Shown here: piece after piece, positions 25,201 through 36,307 of the stretch
Layout: the number at the start of each line of letters is the position of its first letter
Position numbering within the stretch: position 1 is the first letter of the stretch
Assembly (NCBI RefSeq): GCF_019097595.1
Contig: NC_080719.1
Coordinates: 17,889,001-17,953,000, forward strand
Direction: 5' to 3'
DNA: 64,000 bases
From: Hemibagrus wyckioides
Lineage: Eukaryota > Chordata > Actinopteri > Siluriformes > Bagridae
Program-made: the position numbers and the translations under genes
Notes under the pieces: model-generated
The model's database searches: none
What the model was told of the DNA's origin: nothing
The model's input: only the letters and a program-made list of their open reading frames with translations

Positions 25201-28200
25201 TAATGTTTTGTCTGTCCTGCAGTCTATCCCTGTCCTCTGTTCAGTGTACGATTCAGAGAGCCACTGTTTGGTCAGATCAACAACAGCATTATGAGGCTCC
25301 TTGTGGTGAGACACCATCATCATTATATCTTGTCTTACCGCTGTGTTTTAATGCTTGTTTTATTAGATTTAACATCTCCCCTGATGTAATTTACAGGACT
25401 TCCGTTTTTACCGGTACACATTGCCGGTAGTGACAGGGCTCATGGTCGATTTGGAGGCACGGAGCACATGCATCACGATCCCTAAAAGCCGTCACGCTGA
25501 GGTAACACAGGCCACGAAAGTGTCACAAGAAACATTAAACAAATTCTCCAATGCTGATCTTTTGGTATTGAGATAATTAGATGTCTCTGTCTGATGTAAT
25601 GATGAGACTTAAGCGTAATGTAAAATCCCAGAAGATTCCATACTGAGATAGTGTTTGCAGCTGTGATGGCATGCTGTTAAATCAGGTTATGTCTCTTCTC
25701 CCGTTGCTTGCTCAGCTGCTGAAGGTGCTGAGTAAGTCGAACGAGAAACTGCTGGCGATGGGCGCTTGCTTTAACGAGCGAGCCGACTCCCACCTCATCT
25801 GTGTGCAGACTGCGGATGGACAGTACCAGACTCAGGCAATCAGCATCCATAGCCAGCCTCGCAGAAGTGAGCAAACACACACACACACACACACGCACGA
25901 CCATATGAACACTCAGAGATAAATTCATACTGGTGTTTACATGAAGTAATGAATTAGGCTCCGCCCACTTGAAAGTGACCAGGTAAAATTAGTTTAGTTT
26001 ACCAATAAAATTCAGCTATATTTTAAAACAGCAGGAATATCAATGGAAATTCTTATCATTTTGTTAAAAGATTCGATACCCTTCAAAAGCTACATGTGTC
26101 CCATTAAGACAAACTAGTAAGAATTTATCCTGTTCAAAACGTTACACCCCCCTCCCCCTGTTATGTTTATTCAGGGCAGTGCATACAAAATAAATCAAAA
26201 TGCAATTTTTATGATCTTTCTATTTTATTATTATTATTAACATTTGTAGATTATGCAAGACTTATGACAGCAACTGTATATTCCCTAAATGAATGTTTTG
26301 ATGATGTCTAACATGTCAGTCCCATAGGTTTGGCTTAATGAATTTTCCTGTTGTCCTACGTCTCACTGAGCCCTCATGTCCCATGTATAAGGCAGCATGT
26401 TACCCTGGAAGAGCATCCCTTGACGATAGAATTGTATCATCCTAGGATAGCGATGAACAATCAGAATAAGTTTGTATTAATTTCTAGTGACTCTTCTATC
26501 TCAGGACATGTGGACCCAAACCTTGCCAGCAAAAGGTCCTCCTCAAATATACAGTCTAAAAATTATTCAGAGTGAGCCCAAAGGTTTCATTGTAGTTCTT
26601 TAACAATCTAGCATTTCTACTGATATTGTCTTTTGTGTAAAATCAACAAGACTTTTTGATTTATATCATAATTACTTATATTATAAGAGTAAAAACTTTA
26701 CTGTTGAGGTTGCTAATTAGGGATGTTAATGTTTTCAGTAGTGTTCAGTCTCAACCTAGTTGAACAGCAATGTTTTTGATCTGATTTGGACCAACTTGTC
26801 TTATTCTACATTCACATTCCAGCAGCTCGCAGTGACAGAGCAACCAGAGATCTTTCATTTTCAGTCAGAGCTGGCAACTTTACGTGAAATAAGTAACAGC
26901 GACCGTTAGCGACTAGATGTGGGCGTGTCCAGAGACACAACAAAGTTGAGAACAGTTGGTTCAGCAACTAATGGGAGTGAAGACAGGGATCCCTGGTAAA
27001 GAGCACACACTGCTTCTCCTTCATCCCGTATTATATGATGAAGATAAACACTGGTGGATTTTGTATACAGACTTCTTGAATGTTTCATATTAGCGCCAAT
27101 AAAGGTGATCTTGAATGCTAGCTGCATAACCCACTAATAAATGTAATTACTATTGCAACCATTATTCAGAACACAGAGAACTTGCAGCAATTATATCACT
27201 GTGTGTTTGTGAACTTAGCTTTAAACAGCTCTCTCAACTTCTATCATCAAACAGCAGTAATGACCACCAGGGGGCGTCAAACAACACAGTCTAAAGAGTC
27301 CTACATTATTTTAAGGTCATCTCCATCTGCTTTATAAATCAGACCAGTGTTAAAATGAAATGGTTTTTGTCTCTCAGTTACAGGCTCCTGCTTTTTTGTG
27401 TTCAGCGGTGCACTGAAGGCTTCATCAGGATATCTGGCCAAATCCAGCATCGTTGAAGGTTTGCGGTTTATAAATTTCTATTTTATTGAAGTGCTGTCTT
27501 GTTGCAGTAGATCACAAATGTGTCTTGTTTGTTAAGTTTTTGTTATTGCTGTTATTGAAAGCATAAAGCTATGATTCATGTGTCTCTTTGCTGTATGGAT
27601 ATCAAGGTACAGGACAGTCAATAACAGCGAACAGACTGTGGTTCATTTAATGAAACTCTGGAACACTTTTTGTGCCATGGTTTCTATTTGAAGCGATATA
27701 ATTGAGTGAAGAACTCATCATAATCATAGCTGCCATGGATACATCATACACAGCCAGAAATATAAACCCTTCTAAGCTCCCATTTCTGAAAAGACCTCAA
27801 TACAAAAACAAAGTTTTGGTACAAAGTCTGCCAGACAGATGAGATGAAGATTAACTTAGTGATGGAAAGAGGAAAGTATGAAGAAAGCTTGGAAAAGTTA
27901 ATGATCCCTTATACTTCTTTACTTATCTGTGAATCAAAATGGCCTTTTGTGGGCTTTCAATTCACTGGTCAAATATGTTCCTAAATGTTCTTGGCAGATG
28001 AATAGAAAATAAATCATATCAAGCATGACCTTCACTTACAGAGGGCAAATCAGAAGGCAGAAAGTCCATGAAACAATTTGAGCTGAAAACTGCACCGGTA
28101 CAGGTCGACCAGGCCTTCAGGGAATAAATGTGCTTGAAAGATTAATACTACACTTAAAAGTAGTACTAAACATAAAAGATGTACAGTAAATCATAAGAAA

Positions 28201-31200
28201 TAATGTACCATTTTATTCAAATGTTGTTTTTAAAAACAAAAAAAAGAGACACCCCCCCCAACAAAACATTTGCTTTAGTCACAATGATCTTGCATTTAAT
28301 ATTTTGTGACACCTACCCTGAAGTCTCTACTTGTCATGCTCTTCCTGTAATGCTAACATGGGTGGAGACACTTTTAGAGAGAGGTCCACTCTTCCATGCA
28401 GAACATTTGAACCTCCTTTATATTCAGAATTACGTGAACTTCCTTCTTCACTTCAGTTCCCAGGTTTTCAGACAGGTTTCCATCTGGACACTGGGACCTT
28501 TAGACCCATATCTGTGTTTATCAACCATTATGTGATCATTTTATTGAAAGCTCTATCAAAAGCCAGGTCTGAAGCTCCTGGAACAAGGAAGCAGGTCTGA
28601 TATCTCCTGGGACTTTATCATTAATAAATGAGCCATGTTTACTGTTGTTTTTCACTTGTGCACTGTTGCTTTCACAAGCTTTTTCTTGTTTCCTGTCACC
28701 ATTCTGAAAGGCGTGATGTGATCTCATCACAGTATGTAATGCCAGATGTAGTTCTAGTGTAGTTCTGATGAAATTCATCAGAGGAGATGCTTTCAGGATG
28801 GGCTTTATTTTTGCTTGTTGTTTAAGTGACAGTTCACTTTAAAACACTAGAATGCAGTAAAAAAAAAATTCTACAGTGTGATGTTTGGGCTCTTTTTCCT
28901 TTCTTTACCTACTCACTGTGTGGGTGTGTATTGTGCTCATGGCTCCAATTCCTGTCTAATATTTAGCAATTGCTTTAATTCAAATTTAGTCAAGCTGCAG
29001 CTTCACTGTACAAATATTTACAGCAGTCAGAGTGAAGAGGATGAGTTCATACTGACATTTAATAAGTGACTCTCTTCCTTTCAGATGGATTGCTAGTGCA
29101 AGTGACTATGGAAACCATGCTGGAGCTTCGGCGAGCTCTTCGAGACATGAGAGACTTCACCTTGACCTGTGGAAAACTCCACCAATCGGACCGACAGGAA
29201 TATGTGCACATTCGGTGGCAGGATGAAGAGCCACGTTTCAATAAAGGGTGAGACTCAGGATGTGTTTGCGTTGTTAGGTGGATCTTTACCACGGTGAAGA
29301 TTTCAACTGATAAACAACCAAATGACCAGAGCTGAGCTATAAACATTTATTGTATTACACCAGTGGGTTTATTACTCCTCTCTTCACCCGCCTGATTCCA
29401 CTCTCTTCTGACTCACAGCATAATCAGTCCTATTGATGGAAAATCTATGGAATCCATCACCTGTATAAAAGCTCACCAGAGATTAGAGTATCGAGCTAAT
29501 GGGAAGGTGATACGCTGGACAGAGGTACACACAAACACTATTGTTACTATTCAGATACGCTTCTTATGAGTCACTGGCTTTACAGTGTGGTGGATTGACC
29601 ATTATTCGACTCCACAGGTGTTCTTTCTTCAGAGGGAGGAGCCGTATAATGGCCCGAACAGTTATGCCCATCATAACCGTCTGACGGAGCGTCTGGCGCG
29701 AGCGTTCTGCCTGGCACTGTGCAATTCTCTGAGCCTGCTGAAAGAGGACGGTATGACCAAATTAGCACTGCGGGTCACCCTGGATGGACAGAAGGTGAGA
29801 TAAATGCCGAAATAAATGACCGTCCTGGGATGTGCGATATTCATACTATATTTGATGTATATAATAAAACATGATGCCTGGGTTATAGCAGCCTAGTCAG
29901 TGAACAGGACACACATTCCAAAGTGTTTTATTCCTCTTATACCACAGCAATATTAAAGTAAAGCCTCTATTTTATTCACTTTATTAAGGTTAATAAGATA
30001 AAACACTGAGTTTGTCATGTTACGCAGGCCACAAGAAAACTTTTTAAAGGCTTACCTCTGCATCCAAATCACTGCCTCTGGAGACTCCTTTCACATGTTA
30101 CATAAACATCTCACTGAAATCTTAACCATATCAACAGTTATACATGACAAAGATTTACAAAAGGTTTATAAACGCTGAGATGTTTTAATATATTCCCGTG
30201 TCTCATGTTTATATCTGGCAGTGACCTGTAAATTACAGGAAGCATGTACAACACAGCTGATTTTTTGCTTGCACCTACAAAACTCCATAAAAAGGCAGAT
30301 AGCTGAAAGAGGAAAATGGTTACTAAATGGACAAAAAAAGGCAAACTCATGTTTTGGAGAATAAAAAAAAACTTTTGTTCAGCTGAGGCACAGCACAAGA
30401 AAGTCCAAAATACAGAGACGAATCTGTATTATTCATCCAGTGCAATAAAAGTCATTATAAAAGAAAATGTTTTGACACGTGCTCTGCTACCGGAGAAGGC
30501 TAAACTATGACAAAGCTTTGTAAACTTGAACAGATGCCACAGCAAACAGAACCAACTTATAAGCCCACTTTCATCCTCTGAAAAAGACAATAAATAAATA
30601 AATAAATAAATCATGCCAGTTTCTAAATATCGCTAGCTGCTGAGGGGATCACGTGCTAATTCTTCCAGAAATATCAGTTCTGCTTTTTTCACTGCATTAA
30701 CAGATGAATGAGATGGACAGATCAGAATCTCAGCTTTCATTTCCTGATATTTACATCTAGATGTGTTAAAAAAAAAATGAAAACATGGCACCTTGTGGCA
30801 TAAGACCGCACATTTTTCCAGTAAGCAAAAGTAATGTATTGGAACAGATAAAGTGTGTATAAAAATTCAGTAACACTGTGAACTGTAAGATACATAATTA
30901 ATTAGTCTTCTTATGCGTAAGTGTACTCAGGAGCAGAAGTAGGATATGAATTTTTATTTATTTATTTTTTTAATTTACAGTATTTCTGTGAATGTTTTAT
31001 TTATTTATTTATTTATTTATTTTTTTTTTTTTTGGAAATACTCATACAAACAATTTACAAATTAATCTGTTTGTATCCAGTTTAATAAATGTGGCCCAAC
31101 ATATTAGAACAAGTGAATTATTTATTATTTATTTATTTATTATTATTTATAGAAAATTCATCCACCCCGTCTGACCAATCAGGACTGTTTATGTATTTGT

Positions 31201-31493
31201 TTGTTTAATAGAATTATTTAATAGAATATATTTTAGGAAAGAATTTTTTTTTTTTTAAGAACTTTACAGAATGACCAATACAATGATTAATCTGAAAACA
31301 AGAATAAAAAAACAACTAGAAATAAAAAATAATAATAATAATAATAAATTTCTGTTCTCAGAAATTCAAAAAAGACTACTTCTATTAGATTGTTAATTAA
31401 TAAATAAAAATTAGTTAAAGAATGTATACATTTATAAAAGAAATGCAGTACAATAAACATAAAAAAGATATATATTTTTACTAAAACCAAAAT

Positions 31494-31540
<47 letters not shown>

Positions 31541-31875
31541 GATTAACTATCTATCATAACATGGAGAAAAAAGAGAATTATTTATTTCCATACATCCATT
31601 TCATATCCACTCTGTTCACTTCATCTCTCTCAAACAATTTAAAGTCAACTCATAAAGAGAGCTGTATTTGTCTCATCTGTTTAGTTGAAGTCTGTTTGTT
31701 CTGTTCGTTTCAGATGGAGTTCCTGGCGGGCAGTAACGGTCAGCCGCTGCCACTGCACTACCAGGACACTCTGAACCAGTCCCTAAGTGCAGTAGTACAG
31801 AGTGTGTGCCAGCGTCATGGACACACAGCTCTTCAGCTCGAGCTCATTTTTTACATCCTGGAGGACATAGCGTAG
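17416..31875 (+). CDS. zfyve9: Zinc finger FYVE domain-containing protein 9 (SARA)
   Basis: Fifteen coding exons: 17416-17922, 18342-18441, 18561-18712, 21319-21442, 22401-22523, 23198-23353, 23461-23685, 25223-25305, 25397-25501, 25716-25866, 27378-27458, 29085-29247, 29419-29524, 29618-29794, 31714-31875. All phases close, giving 804 aa. The FYVE zinc finger at about residues 145-205 has [15 protein letters not shown] and RVCVTC, the PI3P-binding signature that targets early endosomes. SARA anchors Smad2/3 there for TGF-beta receptor signalling. A VWFAD strand follows, then the long conserved C-terminal domain ([73 protein letters not shown]). The human protein is about 1425 aa; here some 450-600 N-terminal residues are absent. 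Similarity is closer to ZFYVE9 than ZFYVE16, and adjacency to btf3l4 agrees. It may be one of two teleost paralogues. Confidence 0.93.
19018..19985. other. Unrecognised ORF-rich block in zfyve9 intron 3
   Basis: Two successive plus-strand frames of about 140 and 166 codons lie inside the intron 18713-21318, and the minus strand is also fairly open with a few stops. No domain is recognised on either strand, and the block does not match the zfyve9 exon series. A decayed transposon ORF, more likely read on the minus strand, is the best guess. I do not call it a gene. Confidence 0.3.
20995..21165 (+). repeat. Dispersed fish repeat, AATGAGCAAGC family (copy 1)
   Basis: It shares CACTTTCATTTTATGCGTATAG, then CTAATGAGCAAGC, GGTGACGGTAGTGAGGAAAA and AACCCATCCTCATCTGGGTG, with the fuller copy at 24065-24365. 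The minus-strand copies at 58685 and 61895 belong to the same family. The element is non-coding. Confidence 0.75.
21741..22240 (+). mobile_element. Non-autonomous DNA element, TATGGTCAAA family (copy B)
   Basis: The left end is CACTATATGGTCAAAGTTTG, with TGGACTCCTGACCATCACAC inside it. The right end GTGATGGTCAGGAGTCCACA mirrors that inner left sequence. At about 500 bp this is the longest copy in the window. A GT microsatellite of about 15 units has grown inside it at 22177-22206. It sits in zfyve9 intron 4. Confidence 0.8.
22963..23055. repeat. AT/AG/GT compound microsatellite
   Basis: Runs of AT, GA and GT are followed by a twice-repeated GTGGTGTGTGCACGTAG unit in zfyve9 intron 5. Confidence 0.85.
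24065..24365 (+). repeat. Dispersed fish repeat, AATGAGCAAGC family (copy 2)
   Basis: It starts TTCAGTTCAGTTCACTTTTA, then TTTGTATAGTGCTTTTAACA, and contains CTAATGAGCAAGC, GGAAAAACTCCCTTAGATGG and AACCCATCCTCATTTGGGTG. This is the most complete of four copies in the window. Such elements look like retroelement tails, but I cannot name the family with certainty. It sits in zfyve9 intron 7. Confidence 0.75.
24369..24560. repeat. 32-bp tandem minisatellite
   Basis: About six copies of a 32-bp unit (core ATAAACATCGGAGAGTTTGA, spacer TTATAAATTATT) lie head to tail. The distance between successive ATAAACA(T/C)CGG words is exactly 32. It adjoins the dispersed repeat at 24065-24365 and may have expanded from its 3' end. 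Confidence 0.88.
26820..27140 (+). repeat. Dispersed repeat of unknown class (copy 1, zfyve9 intron 10)
   Basis: It shares an ordered series of words with 36306-36560: AGAGATC...CATTTTCA, GAGAGCT/CAGAGCT, CAATGGGAG/TAATGGGAG, CACACTGCTTCTCCTTCATC, CGTATTATA, ATAAACACTG, GATTGCTAG/GAATGCTAG, CCCACT, TTACTATGGCAACCA/TTACTATTGCAACCA. The two copies are strongly diverged. No coding potential is evident. Confidence 0.6.
27470..29080. other. zfyve9 intron 11, no gene recognised
   Basis: Several short open frames (for example 28203-28535) show no recognisable protein and no paired splice sites. I see no structured RNA or long inverted repeat. Confidence 0.4.
30980..31145. repeat. TTTA/T-rich simple repeat in zfyve9 intron 14
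   Basis: Runs of TTTA tetranucleotides (30992-31020 and 31119-31150) flank a poly-T tract. The open frames across it, rich in Leu, Phe and Tyr, are artefacts. Confidence 0.8.
31494..31537. repeat. AAT trinucleotide microsatellite
   Basis: About 14 tandem AAT units lie in zfyve9 intron 14, about 180 bp before the last exon. Confidence 0.9.
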
Positions 31876-31977
31876 AGGTCACCTTCTGAAACCTACATCA
31901 TAAAGCACCGTGCTGCTGCTGGGTGCCACAGACCCAGTTTAACCCGCCGCTCACATACATTTTCGAAGACTGGAAAG

Positions 31978-31983
31978 AATAAA
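31978..31983 (+). terminator. zfyve9: zfyve9 polyadenylation signal AATAAA
   Basis: A canonical AATAAA lies 103 bp after the stop codon. Use of a more distal site is possible. Confidence 0.5.
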
Positions 31984-32689
31984 TGGCAGTGCGTATCAGA
32001 CCTGTGTTTATAGATAATAACCCAGATTTCTCACAGATCTATCCTGATTCAGCTCTTTGTGACGGTTCCATAGACTCCAGCCATTAGATTTGGTCCCGAC
32101 TGAGCCATGATGAAAATTTCCGCTGGTCGCTGTGCAGCTGCTTTGTAGAAAAGTAGGCAGCATTTCATGTTTCAAGTGCCATATAAATATAAATCTATAT
32201 ATATATATATATATATCTACAGTTTTTGACTAGTGGACTGTAGGATGGGTTTGGCGTAGGCTGAATCGCATGCTCAACAAACACCATGGCCAGAGGAAAC
32301 AGTAAACCATTCGCTGAATGGACAGAATTAATTCGCATGACTTTTGCTTTCAGTCTTCCTTAGATAAAAGTACAGTAGGGGGATTTTACAATGAATCTCT
32401 GCTGGTGATCCAGATGCTGGTTTGCAGATATACAGTTTCCTTCCTTCACTGCGTCACTGTACAAATACCATTATCTCCACCAGCTATACAAACAACAGGT
32501 TTAACTTCCTCTGTTTTACATGAAACAAGGCAGGTGGGGGTGGCCTGACCTCTGGCCTACATAATCCTGCACTGAAACAGAGAAAGTAAAACACTGAACT
32601 TATAAAGAACCATGGAGGAACTCTTTTACAACCATTCTATAGACTTTCCTCTTCCACTGAATATGCAATCAACCTACATTTCATTCTTT

Positions 32690-33478
32690 TGCTCTCTCTC
32701 TGTCACTCTCTTCCTCTTACACTCTCTATCTCTCTCATACACACACACTCTGTCTCTCTCTCGCCATCTCTCTCATACACACTCACAATCTCTTACTACA
32801 CTCTCTCACACACACTCACTCATGCACAACACTTTCACTACAGTCTACAGACTCCCTCACTCTCTCCCTCACTCTGTCTGCCTCCCTCACAAATACACTC
32901 TCTCTCACACACACACACACACAGTCACTCTCTCTTTCCATCTCTCTCCCAAAGACACGCTTTCTCTCTCTGTGTTACTTACACACTCTATCTCTCTCAC
33001 TACACTCTGTTTCATACACACTCTCATACAAAACTACACTCTCACTACAGTCTAATCACTCATACACACTCATACACTCACAACAGTATACACACACTCA
33101 CTTTCCCTCTTTCTCACTCTGTCTGCCTCAACAGAATACACTCTCAAATACACAAATACACTCTCTCTTTCCATCTCTCTTGCTCAGACACACTCTCTAT
33201 CTCTCTCACTACACTCATACACACTCAAACACATATACAAAATCTACACACTCACTTTGTCTGCCTCTCACACAAATACACTCTCTCTTTCCATCTCTCT
33301 TGCTCAGACGCCCTCTCTCTCTCTCTCTCTCTCATACACACACACACAGTCACACTCTCTCTCTCTCTCTCTCACACTACACTGTCTCATACACTCTAAA
33401 CACACACATATACATCATTACACTCTCACTACAGTCTACACACTGATACACACTCTCTCTCTTACACACACACTGAAC
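32690..33478. repeat. Long CACA/CTCT compound microsatellite
   Basis: Nearly 800 bp of imperfect CACT, CTCT and CACA units lie between the convergent 3' ends of zfyve9 and elovl1. Blocks with CTCTCTTTCCATCTCTCTTG recur at 33162 and 33282, showing segmental duplication inside the array. Long Ser/His/Leu/Thr-rich frames (up to 236 codons) are artefacts of the repeat. Confidence 0.92.
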
Positions 33479-33864
33479 TTTCAGCTGCGCATTCAAATCT
33501 CCACTGCTCCTTTTCAGCACGAGAGAAGAGAATGGAGATCTTGTTGTCAACCCTACATGTTTAGCATAACTGAGATTACTGAAGCATCTGAAAGCATGCA
33601 GTGGAGACACACTGAAACAATGAGATGTTGCTCAACCAACTAATATGAAAGCACCAGCCATAAACCATACCAGCTCGGTCTGCTCTGAACAAGTGCAACT
33701 AACGATAACCTTCAACATCGTGTCCAATGAATTGTGAAATTATGTACATAATGTTTGAGGACATGTAAAGAAAGTCTTGTAAGATGTTATGCAAATAGCA
33801 GAAAATAATAATAATAATAATAATAAAAAAGAAAAGAATCATGAAACGCCAATTTAAAATGGAA

Positions 33865-34162
33865 TTTATTTTGATATTTTCAAGTCATTATACTTCAGTA
33901 ACAAAAATTTAGAGCCCTATCAATCCCATTAGTTCTGACAGTAAACCTAAAGTATTTACAGCTGGAGCTCAAGTTGTCTTAAGAGAAATGTACAGTGCTG
34001 TTGGTCACTGGGGAGTCTGAGTAAAGAAGGGAGGAAGGGAATGGAAGGGAAGGGAGGAAGGGAAGAGTGCATTCACTCATGACAAGGTGAGCACCATCAG
34101 TGAAGAACACAGCCAGTCATTAAATTATCTCTTCTCTTCATATATTGTGCTCATTATTTATT
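33865..34162 (-). terminator. elovl1: elovl1 3'UTR end, candidate polyA signals
   Basis: On the minus strand AATAAA occurs at 34162-34157 and again at 33870-33865, about 230 and 520 bp after the elovl1 stop codon. Either could serve. Choosing between them needs transcript data. Confidence 0.45.
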
Positions 34163-34388
34163 TTCTATAGATTAACAATTAAAATTAATAACAAAAAAAA
34201 AAAATACAAACAGGGATCCCAGACTCATTCATCTCCCCATGTATTTGTGCATCTTAAAACTACAAAATAAAGGGAAGAATAAACAAAACCAGGCAGAGGG
34301 AAAAACGGTCCCAAAACACTCTTTGGAATCCATGGCGTTGTATGCAGGCACTCGTGGTCATACGTTTTGGACGTTTTTCTCTCAGCCT

Positions 34389-36272
34389 TTAGGCTTTCTT
34401 CATCTTCCCGTTGTGAGAGCTTCCGTTCTCGTAGTGCTTCTTCCCGTTGGTCAGGCCGTTCTTGTGATGTACGCTGCTGCCGTTAGCCATGAGAGAGGCT
34501 CCGTTGGCGACGGTCGTGGCTCCGTTGCACAGAGCTGCTGAAGAAGTGCCGGCCTTGCCTTTCTGAGTGGGCTGTTCAGTGCTCTTGGGCAGCCTCTTGC
34601 CCTTGACGTAGGCCTGGTACCAGAAGTTGGAGAAGAGGATGAAGAAGAAGGTGCCGTACACCCAAATGAGGTGGAGGATCACAGGCACTTGGTAATCACA
34701 GCTGGACATGAAGTAATACTGTGTAGCATGAAGGGACACCAGCACAAACTGCACCTGGAAAAAGACAGAACGTGGTCAAGAAATTTAAAAGTGACCAAAA
34801 AAAAAAAAAAATACAGTGACGAACGGAGAGTGAGGAGATCTGCACACTAGCTCCCTAGTTCTGCTTCACTACACACAGGGACACTGATGACAATTTTCAC
34901 TCATCAGTCACCAATCTAAAAACCCAAACTTATCAAATATTTTAATTTTATAATCATTTAAAGCTTCATCACACACATTTTCATCACGGTACTTGAAGCA
35001 GGATCATAGGCTGGCTAGCTTTGTTTTTTAAACCATCGATCATTTGAAAGTCATTAGACTCAAACTAACCATATACAGACCATTAAATAAAGTTAAGCAT
35101 TACAAATCATTTGAGAACCACAACAATAACAACAGTAAACAAAGTTAGTGTTCACCATTTTTTCTGATCTACAAGGCGTCAGTAAATACGACATCATTTC
35201 CTGTAAGTGAACACGGATGGTTTTTGTGGTGCAGGGGAGGATTATTTAGGAAGAGAAACTTCTGGTGCACTGAAAGCATTTTGAGATCGAGAGAGAAACA
35301 GAACAGATGTCCGACTTCCTGATCAGTGACCCGAGTAGTGAACTAGGGGGCTGACTGAGACGCAGTCCATGTTCTTTGAGTCAAGACGTAAGAGTATGGT
35401 TTACATACAATTAAATACAAACTTTTGCGAACTTTTGTGACAAACACATCTAGTTTGTTACATCGAGGAGATGCTTCTTAATTATTCGGAATTAAGTAAA
35501 AACAAAAAACTGTAACAAGTGCCCTTATAATGGCCTCTGACCTAGTTGGTGTCCTCCAAGTTGTAATTTTTGTCCTCCAGATGAGTTTTATTGGTAGATA
35601 AGCTGTAAAACAGATGTCCTACCTCTCCCATTAAAAACTAAACTGCACTAGATTTAATTTAAACAGGAACGAGATACTCCCAATACTGCAGCAAAATCCA
35701 GAGGTTTATTCAATTTGAATTCAACTGAAGGGTGGACAGGAAGTGGTGAGTGCCGTCAGCATGCTGGCAACAGAACACTGGACATTATAAATCATACAGT
35801 GGAAAAATCACACGTGAAACAAACTCGGTCTAAGCCATAAGCAGATTGTGTGAAATATGTATTGTGTTGTATGTGTGTGTGTGTGTAAGATGAAGGGAAA
35901 TGGAGGGAAACATCCTAGTGATGATATTAACACTATTTTCTCAGCACAGGAGTCAAAACTTTCAGAAAATGTTGTCTTTCTCTTGTTAATCGGGAAGCTG
36001 CTCAGGAGGTAAGTGAAAAGATGGAAAACTGACCTCAATGTGTGCGGCTTTATAAGACGTTGGATCTGATATTTTATACAACAGAAAGCAACTAAACTGG
36101 ACGATTGCTGGACACACTGTGACCTTTATTATTATCTAATGTGGCTCCTGTCATTTTGGTACATTAAGCTAGCTAGCAGTGTTCGGTTTATTCGGCGTTC
36201 GCACATTGTGAGAGACACAGTTTGTATATGAGCACCAAGTCATCTGTCTTTTTAAACACAAAAATCCCTTGT

Positions 36273-36307
<35 letters not shown>

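Noticed and set aside
32612..33643. Plus-strand frames up to 236 codons rich in Ser, His, Leu and Thr
   Set aside because: Translation of the CA/CT microsatellite between zfyve9 and elovl1; no unique sequence or start context.
34239..34541. Plus-strand 100-codon frame
   Set aside because: Antisense shadow of the elovl1 last exon and 3'UTR.
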